A stretch of 64,000 bases of DNA, from the NCBI GenBank assembly GCA_913043285.1, contig CAJWML010000003.1, forward strand, positions 252,840-316,839. The letters run 5' to 3'. The translations under genes were made by a program, and so were the position numbers. Below are positions 44,554-53,303 of the stretch, one piece after another; the stretch's first letter is position 1; each line of letters begins with the position of its first letter. This DNA comes from CAKZNE01 sp002695025 (lineage in GTDB: Bacteria > Bacteroidota > Bacteroidia > Flavobacteriales > Schleiferiaceae). The notes under the pieces are model-generated. The model was not told the origin of the DNA. It searched no databases and was given only the letters and a program-made list of their open reading frames with translations.

Positions 44554-46030
44554 GGCTGAACCTTTTTCCGAACTTGCTTTTAATTTTTCTTACCAGAACA
44601 ATGGCTTGCCTCTCTTTCATCAAGAGTAAACCGCCCACATTAACTGACACAAAAACCACCATTAATATTGGTAGATCTACATAAGGGTTGATGTTTATGA
44701 ATCGCTTTAAATAAAATACCAATACCAGAGAAATCAATCCGGCTGCAATGATCTTGTAAAACAGGCTGTACTGCTCAATGGTATCGAGACCCACGTGTTT
44801 TCGTATCATAACCGTCATGTATACTGTACTGATCAGTTGGGTTAATACAATCACCGAAAGGAACAATATAGGACTTTGCTCCTGGAAGGTAAATGCCACC
44901 AAAAGATAGAGACTGATGCGGATGGGGCTCATTACCGCGTTGATACGCAGCGTAACATAGGAGCGCCCCAGGGCATTACAGGCATACACTTTAAAGGCAT
45001 TATTGCAGTACAGCAGTCCCACGATGCCCGTTAAAGCCAAAAAGGGTGCCGATGGCAACCACTTGGCTCCGTAAAGAAAAACGATGATGTTTTCGGATAG
45101 TAAGCTAATCGCAGTAAAAAGTGGGAAGGTGATCAAAAAGATACGGGTACTTTGGGACAGGTAATATTTCCTGAAATCCTCAAGATCATGTTGCAACCTG
45201 GAAAGGATAGGGAAATACGACCTCGTTAAAATAACCCCAATCTGGTTGGCAGGTATCTGGCCAAGACTTCTCCCTTTCTGGTAGAAACCCAAAACCGCAG
45301 GGTTCACAAATTTCCCGATCAGCAGGATATCCATCTTCTGGGCAAACTGGGATATGATATTTCCATACAGAATATTTTTGCTAAAACTCCATATCTCATT
45401 GAAACTGTCACGGTTAAACACCCAGCTGGGCATCCATTTTCCCTGGACCCAATACAGAATGGATGAAATAGCGAGAGAGCATAAACTCGAAAAAACAAGT
45501 GCCCATACACCATAATTCAGTAGTGCCAGACTAATACCCACAATAGCTGCTGCAACCTGACCTATTACCTGGGCTATGATCCGCTTTTTGAGTTCTAAAG
45601 TGCGGTTCATAACATTTTTCTGCACCACGGACAGGGAGGTAAGGAGAGGACTCAGGGATAGTGTCCGCACTAAACTTACCAGCCTGTCATCCTCGTAAAA
45701 CAGGGCAATAGCGGGAGCCGACACGAACAAAATGACCGCAGCCAGGAACCCGATAAACAGGTTATAGAAAAATACGGTGGAAAGGTCCGTTTGGTTAATT
45801 TCCTTTTTCTGGATCACCCCCGACCCTGTTCCGGCATCCACAAAAAGTGAAATAATGGAAACAAACACCGTGGTCATGGCTATCAAACCAAAATCCTTAG
45901 GATCCAGCAACCTTGCCAGTACTATACTTACTACAAAGGAAACCAGGAAATTGGAAAAGGACAGGATACTATTCCATTTGATGGAATAGGTGGCCTTTGA
46001 CTTATAATACTCCGAACTTTCGTTTTTCAA
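44546..46030 (-). CDS. wzx: Wzx-type polysaccharide flippase
   Basis: A 494-residue protein with about 14 hydrophobic segments, of the MOP superfamily. The N-terminal ARLLDPKDFGLIAM and GSGVIQKKEINQ segments are typical of the Wzx/RfbX group. It would flip lipid-linked repeat units to the periplasmic side for polymerisation by the Wzy candidate at 30470. The start is TTG at 46030; the next Met is near residue 51. A GC-rich hairpin (46036-46051) lies just upstream in the leader. Confidence 0.88.
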   Translation of the reverse strand: MKNESSEYYKSKATYSIKWNSILSFSNFLVSFVVSIVLARLLDPKDFGLIAMTTVFVSIISLFVDAGTGSGVIQKKEINQTDLSTVFFYNLFIGFLAAVILFVSAPAIALFYEDDRLVSLVRTLSLSPLLTSLSVVQKNVMNRTLELKKRIIAQVIGQVAAAIVGISLALLNYGVWALVFSSLCSLAISSILYWVQGKWMPSWVFNRDSFNEIWSFSKNILYGNIISQFAQKMDILLIGKFVNPAVLGFYQKGRSLGQIPANQIGVILTRSYFPILSRLQHDLEDFRKYYLSQSTRIFLITFPLFTAISLLSENIIVFLYGAKWLPSAPFLALTGIVGLLYCNNAFKVYACNALGRSYVTLRINAVMSPIRISLYLLVAFTFQEQSPILFLSVIVLTQLISTVYMTVMIRKHVGLDTIEQYSLFYKIIAAGLISLVLVFYLKRFININPYVDLPILMVVFVSVNVGGLLLMKERQAIVLVRKIKSKFGKRFSHA

Positions 46031-46033
46031 AGC

Positions 46034-46051
46034 AAAACCCCACCAGGGGTT
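46034..46051 (-). terminator. Weak hairpin before wzx (possible attenuator)
   Basis: On the minus strand AACCCC, a 4-base loop and GGGGTT form a 6-base stem followed by only about four T residues. It lies 4 bases before the wzx TTG start. It could pause or partly end transcription, or hide the wzx start region. It is too weak to call a full terminator. Confidence 0.3.
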
Positions 46052-46107
46052 AAATTAGTATGCAGGATTTATTTTCATTAGACTTCTGCAGGGATAGAAA
46101 ACAGGAA

Positions 46108-46980
46108 TCAATGTGTAAGCCACTGTTTTTCGGCACTGCTGCTAATGGCAAAAGCGTAAATGGAAATCTTACCGCTTGCCTCAAACATTCTTTCTATCCT
46201 GAGAACGGTATATCCGGTACTCTCTAAAAGATAGTTCAGGCTATGGGGATTGTACAAATGATGATGCAAACTACCCAGGCTATTATCCGAAGAAGGTTTG
46301 TAGTAAACGTTCATCTCATCCGGAATTTCGATATACAAAAGGCCGTGCTTTTTATTCAAAACCTTCTGAATATCAGACAATAGTTGGTGAGGTTTTTCAA
46401 TATGCTCTACCACCTTATTCAAGGTAACAATGTCAAAATCCCTCTGATATTCTTCCTGACCTGAAAAGAGACGGTTATGGAATTCAAAGGGAAAACTACT
46501 GTCAATGTGGGTGGTACTCTCCCGGTCCGGTTCTATCATAACCCCGGTAAAATCCGGGTTTACCTCCAGGTATTTGCACAAAAATACTCCCATACCACCT
46601 CCTATATCCAAAATAGAAGGTGTGGAACTCTTTTCAAATGACTGTATCCAGTTGCGGTAAAAATCACCAATCCTCCTTACCCGATGGTAATTATCCGATT
46701 TTTCGTCCGGTATTTTCTGAATTCTTTCAAACCGGCTTCCGGAAGTCAGGCTTCCAAAATCAATACTATAGTATTTGTCCGAGATTTGTGCCAGTTTTTC
46801 ATCCATTCCGTTGTAATGAACGGCCTGTAACACAGCGCATGAAGAACACCTATGCCAGGTTCTTTTAAAGCTCTTTTCATCCACTCCTATAAAAGCTTCA
46901 AAACGATCTGGCTTATTAATTTCCAGAACCGGCTCACTGCTAAGTTCGTGGGTGCATATTTTACAGGAGGTTCCCTTCAT
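46108..46980 (-). CDS. Class I SAM-dependent methyltransferase with zinc-binding N-terminus
   Basis: A 290-residue protein from ATG 46980, which starts MKGTSCKICTHEL; an upstream open extension would overlap neuA and lacks conserved sequence. Four cysteines (CKIC near residue 6 and CSSC near 45) suggest a zinc knuckle, as in sugar C- and O-methyltransferases. The SAM motif is ILDIGGGMGVFL (about 125-136), followed by FDIVTLNKVVEHIEKP. It probably methylates a sugar or the glycan. Substrate unknown. Confidence 0.8.
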   Translation of the reverse strand: MKGTSCKICTHELSSEPVLEINKPDRFEAFIGVDEKSFKRTWHRCSSCAVLQAVHYNGMDEKLAQISDKYYSIDFGSLTSGSRFERIQKIPDEKSDNYHRVRRIGDFYRNWIQSFEKSSTPSILDIGGGMGVFLCKYLEVNPDFTGVMIEPDRESTTHIDSSFPFEFHNRLFSGQEEYQRDFDIVTLNKVVEHIEKPHQLLSDIQKVLNKKHGLLYIEIPDEMNVYYKPSSDNSLGSLHHHLYNPHSLNYLLESTGYTVLRIERMFEASGKISIYAFAISSSAEKQWLTH

Positions 46981-47002
46981 AGGTCGGATTCGTATAATTG
47001 GT

Positions 47003-47695
47003 CTATCCTTTTGGTACGGAATTGGATTCTGCATGGCGCCAATCATCCATCGTATCCAAATTACAATAATAATCCATATTGGATACCATATAAGATATCC
47101 TACCCGACAACAATGAGCTGTGGTTTAATATAATATCTCTCCTGACCACATACACCGACCCATCACGATAATAAGTTTCCGGCAGATCCTGTCTGCGGTT
47201 TATCCTTACATCACCCGCTGCAAAATTCAGGAACCCTTCATCATTCGGTTTAAAAGTCCAGTAAGGACTGAACTGGTGAGGTACCGGAAGCACGCTTATC
47301 AGGCAATCGGCCTCACTTTCCATGAATTTATGAACGCACTTATCGATAAAACCTTCTGGTTTATACGGACTGGTTGGTTGCAAAAGACAAACGGCATCGT
47401 AATGATCACCTTCTTCATCAAAATACCTCAAAGCGTGCCTTAACACATCTATAGACGGTGTATCATCAGCTGCCAGTTCCTTTGGTCTTAAAAAGGGTAC
47501 TTCCACACCAAAATCCCTGGCTACATCTGCTATTTTTTGATCATCGGTACTGATAATAAACTTGCTTAGAGTAGATGAATTCAAACCATCACCGGCTACA
47601 TATCCCAATAGCGGCTTGCCATGTAAGGGTTTGATGTTTTTACCGGGAATTCCCTTGGATCCTCCTCTGGCGGTTATTAAGCCTAGTATCCTCAT
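47003..47695 (-). CDS. neuA: CMP-N-acylneuraminate synthetase NeuA
   Basis: A 230-residue cytidylyltransferase with LITARGGSKGIPGKNIKPL (residues 6-24), the CTP-binding signature, plus IISTDDQ, LLQPTSPYK and RRQDLPETYYRDG. It activates a nonulosonic acid with CTP. It follows neuC by 10 bases, which completes the set neuB-neuC-neuA. The legionaminate form (LegF) is an alternative because UDP-diNAcBac genes are present. Confidence 0.88.
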   Translation of the reverse strand: MRILGLITARGGSKGIPGKNIKPLHGKPLLGYVAGDGLNSSTLSKFIISTDDQKIADVARDFGVEVPFLRPKELAADDTPSIDVLRHALRYFDEEGDHYDAVCLLQPTSPYKPEGFIDKCVHKFMESEADCLISVLPVPHQFSPYWTFKPNDEGFLNFAAGDVRINRRQDLPETYYRDGSVYVVRRDIILNHSSLLSGRISYMVSNMDYYCNLDTMDDWRHAESNSVPKG

Positions 47696-47705
47696 TTTCG
47701 ATTGA

Positions 47706-48881
47706 TCAATATGCTATAGTCTTGTGGAAAGTAAGGGGGAACTGGTTCAGGAGATTTGCTATCTTCTTTCCTGCATCACCTCCACCGTATACCATTGAAG
47801 GTTCTGGTCTTGGAGCATCCAACCATTGCGTAATGGCTGATTTTATTTCTTCCCGCCCGTAGCTTACATCCAACACATTATTTCCGCGGTCGCGCCTGTT
47901 TTGGCGTGAGCCGATATTGACAACCGGAACTCCCAGGTAGGCACACTCACGGATACCTACACTCGAATTACCGATAAGACAACTGGAATTGATCAGCAAC
48001 CTTAAAAAGTCTGCGGGTTCCATATTCTTGAAAAAGTGAATATGTTCGGGGCCGTATTTCTCACGAAAAGACCGGATACCCTTGGAGGTACCATCCGAAC
48101 CGGCATCCACGTTGGGCCAAAACCAAAAAGTGGGCACCTTCAACTCATTCACGGCAGCCAGTGTCTCCTCTATATGTGACCTGGATTGGGCATACTCATT
48201 AGTAACAGGGTGCTGCATTACAACAATATACTTCCCATTGAAATCAACATTAGCTCCTACTCCGCCATATTTGGTAAGAGGGTTGAAGTTGAACTCAGGG
48301 CTTGCTGCCACCTCAGCGGCTATATCAATAGAAGGGCAACCTGTATTTATAACAAAATCAGGATTCTCTCCCAGTTTCAATACTCTTTCTTTAGCACCTT
48401 CCGAGGCTACCAGGTGGTAATCGGCCAGCTTGGTAATAGCGTGCCTTACTTTCTCATCAATGTTACCGGTTACCTCTCCCCCTTGTATATGCGCCAGGGG
48501 AATATTCATGTAACTGGCTGATATGGCGGTAGCCATAGTTTCAAAACGATCGGCTACGGTAACCACGATATCCGGACTGAGGTTATCAAATACCGTAGAC
48601 AGCTCTAAAATACCGATACCGGTGGTTTTGGCGGCTGCGGTAAGATTTTCACCTTCCAGGATGTTAAACACCTTGGCCGCAATTTCAAAACCATCGGCCT
48701 CAATGTAGTTTACGGCAGAGCCGTACCGATCCAAAAGGGCTGAGGCTGCAACCACCAGTTGCAACTCGAGCTCAGGATGATCCTGGATAGCTTTCAGGGC
48801 GGTTTTAATACGGCTGTAGCTGGGACGAGCCGTTATTACCACACATATTTTTCGTTTGGCTGAGCCGGGGTTATTTGTCAT
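47706..48881 (-). CDS. neuC: Hydrolysing UDP-HexNAc 2-epimerase NeuC/LegG
   Basis: A 391-residue protein of the hydrolysing epimerase branch. KICVVITARPSYSRIKTAL at the start, VTVADRFETMA and HIQGGEVTGNIDEKVRHA are the NeuC/LegG hallmarks. It turns UDP-GlcNAc into ManNAc (NeuC) or UDP-diNAcBac into the free 2,4-diacetamido mannose (LegG). ATGA overlap with neuB. Which substrate is used cannot be read from motifs. Confidence 0.9.
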   Translation of the reverse strand: MTNNPGSAKRKICVVITARPSYSRIKTALKAIQDHPELELQLVVAASALLDRYGSAVNYIEADGFEIAAKVFNILEGENLTAAAKTTGIGILELSTVFDNLSPDIVVTVADRFETMATAISASYMNIPLAHIQGGEVTGNIDEKVRHAITKLADYHLVASEGAKERVLKLGENPDFVINTGCPSIDIAAEVAASPEFNFNPLTKYGGVGANVDFNGKYIVVMQHPVTNEYAQSRSHIEETLAAVNELKVPTFWFWPNVDAGSDGTSKGIRSFREKYGPEHIHFFKNMEPADFLRLLINSSCLIGNSSVGIRECAYLGVPVVNIGSRQNRRDRGNNVLDVSYGREEIKSAITQWLDAPRPEPSMVYGGGDAGKKIANLLNQFPLTFHKTIAY

Positions 48882-49888
48882 AGCTCAATATCTTCCTTGT
48901 TTAAGAAATCCCATTTTTTAAGAGGGCGCTTTAGCTTTTTACCAATCACCTCCCTGAAAAGGCTGGCATTCATGCCTTGCCCTTTGGGTTTTTTGGCTTC
49001 CAGATGTTCCATGCTGATCTCCTGACCTGCATCAAGGTCACAGTTTACAGAAAGGGACTTTTCAAAAATATTCTTCAATTCGGAAAAACGACTATTGTCG
49101 TTCTTATCAATCTTGTTTTCGAGGGATAGCGTGATACTCCGTACACCCTCCACCAATTTCTTTATCTGGTCAATTTCCAGCGAAGCTCGGGCATCGGGGC
49201 CGAACATGCGTTTATCAAAAACTGCGTGAAACTCCAGGGTGGTAGCACCTAAAGCAGTGGCCGCCAAACAGGCGTATATATCACCACTATGGTCCGAAAA
49301 GCCTACCGGTAAATTATAGCGCTCTATAAGGTCCGTGATCACGTTGAGTCCCCACTCCTCAGCTTTGGTAGGATAAGCTGTGGTACATTGCAATATGGAC
49401 AGTTCATTACCAAAGTCCTGCAGAAAGCCAATGGTTTGGTCCAGCTCCTCAAATGAACTCATTCCCGAGGAAAGGATGACCGGCTTTCCGGTGCGGGCTA
49501 TCTTTTCCAGCATCAGGAAATTACTCACTTCCCCGGATCCTATCTTATAGCGTTTCACTCCAATCTCTTCCAACAGGTCCACCGCAGCATTGCTGAAAGG
49601 CGAGGATATAAACTCCATACCCTTTTCCTCGCAATGTTCTTTCAGACCCTTCCATTGCTCAGGAGTAAACTCCATCCTTTTCCAATAGTCAATACGGGTA
49701 TCATCCTCATAGGAAAATTTTACCCGGAAAGGTTCTTTGGCGCTGCTCTCGGCTTCGGCTATATGGGTTTGCCATTTAATGGCATCCACTCCCGTTCTGG
49801 CCAAGGCGTCTATATAGGAATGGGCTATTCCCAGGCTGCCTTCGTGTGCCTGTCCGATCTCGGCAATAATAAATACAGCTTTACTCAA
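48878..49888 (-). CDS. neuB: N-acylneuraminate (nonulosonate) synthase NeuB
   Basis: About 336 residues from TTG 49888; this start gives an 8-base overlap with the epimerase gene and places FIIAEIGQAHEG right at the N-terminus as in other NeuB proteins, whereas the longer frame (49927) only adds unconserved sequence. It has the barrel motifs KWQTHIAEAES, KIGSGEVSNF and GFSDHSG, and a C-terminal antifreeze-like SAF domain (about the last 60 residues). It condenses PEP with ManNAc or a 6-deoxy analogue. Confidence 0.9.
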   Translation of the reverse strand: MSKAVFIIAEIGQAHEGSLGIAHSYIDALARTGVDAIKWQTHIAEAESSAKEPFRVKFSYEDDTRIDYWKRMEFTPEQWKGLKEHCEEKGMEFISSPFSNAAVDLLEEIGVKRYKIGSGEVSNFLMLEKIARTGKPVILSSGMSSFEELDQTIGFLQDFGNELSILQCTTAYPTKAEEWGLNVITDLIERYNLPVGFSDHSGDIYACLAATALGATTLEFHAVFDKRMFGPDARASLEIDQIKKLVEGVRSITLSLENKIDKNDNSRFSELKNIFEKSLSVNCDLDAGQEISMEHLEAKKPKGQGMNASLFREVIGKKLKRPLKKWDFLNKEDIEL

Positions 49889-50849
49889 AAGTCTTGTTTT
49901 CTTTATACCATTCATACACCTGTGCAAGACCCTCGCGCATTTTCACCTGAGGCCTGTAGCCCAGTTTACTGGATATCTTACTGATATCGGCCTTGGAATG
50001 CCGAACATCACCGGCTCGCTCCGGGCCATATATTGCTTCAATATTCTTCCCGGATATTTCCTGTAGAAACCCTATCATTTCATTTAAGGTTACCTGCTCT
50101 CCGCAGGCGGTATTGTAAATGGTATTGAGGGCGTTTTCATTTTCCGTAAACAAAGCCAGTTCATTAGCCCGGATAGCATTGGTCACATAGGTGAAATCAC
50201 GGCTGGTATTGCCATCACCGTTAATAGTAGGACGCTCTCCCTTTAAGAAGGCCTTGCAGAAAATAGGGATTACCGCAGCGTACGGATTGTCAGGATTCTG
50301 CCGGGGTCCGAAAACGTTAAAGTACCTGAGCCCAATGTAATTGAGTCCGTAGGTACGATGGAATACATCGGCAAACTGCTCAATAGAGAATTTGGTAACT
50401 GCGTACGGACTTAGAGGTGTGCCTATACGGTCTTCCACCTTGGGTAATTCCTGGCTATCACCATACGTACTGGAACTACACGCCAGGATTACCCTTTCGA
50501 TCTTCTTCTCAACGGCAGCATGCAGAATGTTAACCGTTCCAAGGATGTTCACCTCGGTAGAACGCATAGGGTTTTCTATGGAGCGTGGTACCGAACCGAG
50601 GGCCGCCTGGTGACTTATCCTGTGAATACCTTCCATTGCCTTGAGGCAGGTATCGTAATTACAGATATCGCCTTTTACATATTCAAAGCGGGGGTGCGAT
50701 TCAAACTCTCTTATATTCTCGTAATAGCCATTACTCAGATCATCGAGCACCCTTACCAAGCCCACTCGCTCATCCTGCAGAAAATACTCTACCAGGTTAG
50801 AGCCTATAAAACCGGCTCCACCTGTGATCAGTAAATTTGTTTTTTTCAT
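49881..50849 (-). CDS. wbpP: UDP-GlcNAc C4-epimerase, WbpP/TviC type
   Basis: A 322-residue extended SDR. NAD motif LITGGAGFIGSNL (residues 6-18), ALGSVPRSIENP, the catalytic SSSTYGD with LSPYAVTK, and GLRYFNVFGPRQNP follow WbpP/TviC closely. It would interconvert UDP-GlcNAc and UDP-GalNAc, or the corresponding uronates. The next gene upstream is a WbpO/TviB-type dehydrogenase; together they give UDP-GalNAcA, as in the Vi antigen route. Confidence 0.85.
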   Translation of the reverse strand: MKKTNLLITGGAGFIGSNLVEYFLQDERVGLVRVLDDLSNGYYENIREFESHPRFEYVKGDICNYDTCLKAMEGIHRISHQAALGSVPRSIENPMRSTEVNILGTVNILHAAVEKKIERVILACSSSTYGDSQELPKVEDRIGTPLSPYAVTKFSIEQFADVFHRTYGLNYIGLRYFNVFGPRQNPDNPYAAVIPIFCKAFLKGERPTINGDGNTSRDFTYVTNAIRANELALFTENENALNTIYNTACGEQVTLNEMIGFLQEISGKNIEAIYGPERAGDVRHSKADISKISSKLGYRPQVKMREGLAQVYEWYKENKTFE

Positions 50850-50887
50850 TTAAAGTGGCTGGATTCTGGTTTTGCTAAACCACCCTT

Positions 50888-52165
50888 TTACAGGCGCTTG
50901 TCGGAAACTGTTTTGGGCAGAATGCCTTTTACATCGTAAATAAGGGCTTCACCCTTTTTAAGATCTTCCAGATTCATTTCAAGGAATTCACGGTGGGCCA
51001 CCGCCAGGATAATGGTATCGTACTTTGAAAGTTCTTCAGTCTTGATGATATCCATACCAAACTCGTGCTTTACTTCTTCGGGGTTAGCCCATGGATCATA
51101 TACATCCACATCCATCTGGTAGGTTTGAAGCTCATTGTAGATATCAATAGCACGTGTATTCCGGATATCGGGGCAGTTCTCCTTAAAGGTGATACCCAAC
51201 ATCAGCACTTTGGAATTTTTAACCCGCATTTCAGCTTTAACCATCATCTTAACCACTTCAGTGGCCACGTACTTACCCATGCCATCATTGAGTCTTCTAC
51301 CGGCCAGGATGATCTCCGGGTGATACCCCACTTCCTGCGCTTTCTGAGCCAGGTAATACGGGTCTACACCAATACAGTGACCACCCACCAAGCCTGGTTT
51401 AAAGGGGAGGAAATTCCATTTAGTTCCGGCTGCTTCCAATACCTCGGCCGTATCAATCCCCATCAGGTTAAAGATCTTGGCCAGCTCGTTCACAAACGCA
51501 ATATTTATATCACGCTGTGAATTTTCAATAACCTTGGCGGCTTCAGCCACTTTTATGGAACTGGCTTTATGGGTTCCGGCCACAATAACCTCTTTGTAGA
51601 GCTTATCTACAAAATCTGCTATTTCAGGCGTAGAACCGGAAGTAACCTTCAATATTTTAGTAACGGTATGTTCCTTGTCACCGGGGTTGATTCGTTCAGG
51701 TGAATAACCGGCATAAAAGTCTTCGTTGAACTTAAGGCCTGAAACCCTCTCCAGCACCGGGATACATTCATCTTCCGTTACACCGGGATATACGGTTGAT
51801 TCATATACCACAACATCTCCCTTTTTTAAAACGCTACCTACCGTTTCGCTGGCCTTTACAAGAGGTGTAAGCACCGGTCGGTTATATTTATCGGTAGGTG
51901 TGGGAACGGTTACCACAAAAACATTGCAGTCATTAATATCGTCCTTTTGGGCGCTTACCCGGAAAGAGTGATTCTGGAGTACATCCTTGAGGTAGGAGTT
52001 CTCTACCTCAAGCGTAGAGTCCACTCCATCGGACAATTCCTTTACCCTGGCCTGGTTGATATCAAAGCCAACGGTAGTAAACTTCTTTCCGAATTCAACA
52101 GCCAGCGGAAGGCCAACGTAGCCCAGTCCTATAACTGCAATTTTGATGTTTTGCATGTCTGTCAT
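50888..52165 (-). CDS. wbpO: UDP-HexNAc 6-dehydrogenase, WbpO/TviB/WbpA type
   Basis: A 425-residue UDP-sugar dehydrogenase. NAD motif IAVIGLGYVGLPLA (residues 9-22), the catalytic cysteine in LVGGHCIGVDPYYL (about 265-278), and ESTVYPGVTEDEC are diagnostic. The branch is that of UDP-GlcNAc/UDP-GalNAc 6-dehydrogenases rather than UDP-glucose dehydrogenase. Its product would be the uronate that feeds WlbA/WlbB and that the C5-epimerase-like enzyme could later act on. No UDP-glucose dehydrogenase is seen in the window. Confidence 0.88.
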   Translation of the reverse strand: MTDMQNIKIAVIGLGYVGLPLAVEFGKKFTTVGFDINQARVKELSDGVDSTLEVENSYLKDVLQNHSFRVSAQKDDINDCNVFVVTVPTPTDKYNRPVLTPLVKASETVGSVLKKGDVVVYESTVYPGVTEDECIPVLERVSGLKFNEDFYAGYSPERINPGDKEHTVTKILKVTSGSTPEIADFVDKLYKEVIVAGTHKASSIKVAEAAKVIENSQRDINIAFVNELAKIFNLMGIDTAEVLEAAGTKWNFLPFKPGLVGGHCIGVDPYYLAQKAQEVGYHPEIILAGRRLNDGMGKYVATEVVKMMVKAEMRVKNSKVLMLGITFKENCPDIRNTRAIDIYNELQTYQMDVDVYDPWANPEEVKHEFGMDIIKTEELSKYDTIILAVAHREFLEMNLEDLKKGEALIYDVKGILPKTVSDKRL

Positions 52166-52214
52166 ACTGCGAGTAAAATTGATGAACCGGTTTGCCGGTA
52201 TTAGGTAATTTTGA

Positions 52215-52724
52215 TTAGTTAGTTACTGATTGCACCTTCAGTTTGGAAGGGTGGATCTCGGCACTAAGCTCAAACCCGAGGGAGTCCAGCTGTACCACTA
52301 TTTTTGAATTGCGTACTTCTTTTACTATGCCTGCCTCTCCTTTAAATACTCCCTCTTCTATTTTCACATCCTGCCCTTTGGAAAAGGAAGAAACGTTGGC
52401 TTTGGCGGAAGGATATTCCTCCAGGAATTGCTGAATAGTGTGTATTTCTTCATTGCGGATAACCACAGGCTTCCCCAGCCAGAATACATTGCTTACAATA
52501 GAGGGATCTTCCAGTATTTGTAGCCGTTGAGCTTCATCTACACACGCAAACACGTACGAGGTAAAAAGGGGTTCCTGTATCTTCTTTTTCCGGTCCGACC
52601 ATTGTTTGATGGTGGTCCTCAAGGGGGCATAGATAGTATAACCTTTGCGTTTGAGGCGCTCAGCAACAGACTTTTCGTTGCGTGGTTTCGTATAAAAAGC
52701 TGTCCAGTAAACTTTAGCGTTCAT
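52215..52724 (-). CDS. UpxY-like transcription antiterminator (NusG/RfaH family)
   Basis: A 169-residue NusG-like protein. The NGN domain (VYWTAFYTKPRNEKSVAERL...) covers residues 5-105, and a KOW domain (FSKGQDVKIEEGVFKGEAGIV) lies at about 114-134. Bacteroidota UpxY/RfaH relatives at the head of capsule operons let RNA polymerase read through long units. Here it is the second gene of a 42-gene operon, fitting that role. It overlaps the regulator gene by 11 bases. Confidence 0.88.
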   Translation of the reverse strand: MNAKVYWTAFYTKPRNEKSVAERLKRKGYTIYAPLRTTIKQWSDRKKKIQEPLFTSYVFACVDEAQRLQILEDPSIVSNVFWLGKPVVIRNEEIHTIQQFLEEYPSAKANVSSFSKGQDVKIEEGVFKGEAGIVKEVRNSKIVVQLDSLGFELSAEIHPSKLKVQSVTN

Positions 52725-53244
52725 TCCAGATGAGTAAATATTCCTCTCCTTTAAACTCCTGCTTTTTCGCTTCTTCTATGGAATAGATAAGAAAACGGAT
52801 CTTACGCCCTGAAAGCTTCTCTGATTTATCGATAAGCCTCAACAGGTAGTTCTTGTCCGGATTCCCTACAAATATGAGATCAATTACGCTGGAATCCAAG
52901 CCTTTTGCCAGATCCCCTGTCACATACACCCGGTCCAGGTCACCCAAACGTTCCACTACGTTTGCAATGATCTGATCCAGCCCGGTATGTTTAAGAATGA
53001 TACCCTGCAGTTCCTTAAATAAGGGATGAGATCTGCGCGCCTTGAAAATTTTCCGGTTGCCCTGACTTTCTGCTTCCAGCAGGCCCGCCTCCTCAAAACG
53101 GTTCAATTCCACGCGGATGGAGTTGGTACTTTCTCCAAATTCTGATTCTAAAGACCTGAGATATGCCCTTGATTCAGGATTCAAAAAGAACTTGATAAGA
53201 AGCTTTACCCTGGTTTTGGATGATATAAGTGTATCGAGTATCAA
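52714..53244 (-). CDS. Winged-helix regulator with degenerate nucleotidyltransferase-like domain
   Basis: A 176-residue protein. Residues 1-75 form a winged helix (SKTRVKLLIKFFLN, then STNSIRVELNRFEEAGLL as the recognition part). Residues 105-165 look like a MNT-type nucleotidyltransferase fold: GDLAKGLDSSVIDLIFVG matches the GS...DxD motif but has GD for GS and Val for the first Asp, so catalysis is doubtful. It is the first gene of the operon. Start is TTG at 53244, since a stop lies three codons upstream. A palindrome 60 bases upstream (53304-53320) is a candidate binding site. Confidence 0.75.
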   Translation of the reverse strand: MILDTLISSKTRVKLLIKFFLNPESRAYLRSLESEFGESTNSIRVELNRFEEAGLLEAESQGNRKIFKARRSHPLFKELQGIILKHTGLDQIIANVVERLGDLDRVYVTGDLAKGLDSSVIDLIFVGNPDKNYLLRLIDKSEKLSGRKIRFLIYSIEEAKKQEFKGEEYLLIWNER

Positions 53245-53303
53245 TTGCCTTTATTTGGCCAAACATGGCTTCGCCTGGTCACTCCCATTTAGAGCAACAA
53301 AAT

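Noticed and set aside
46981..47046. N-terminal extension of the methyltransferase
   Set aside because: It overlaps neuA and adds no conserved sequence; the ATG at 46980 puts the Cys-rich motif at the N-terminus as expected.
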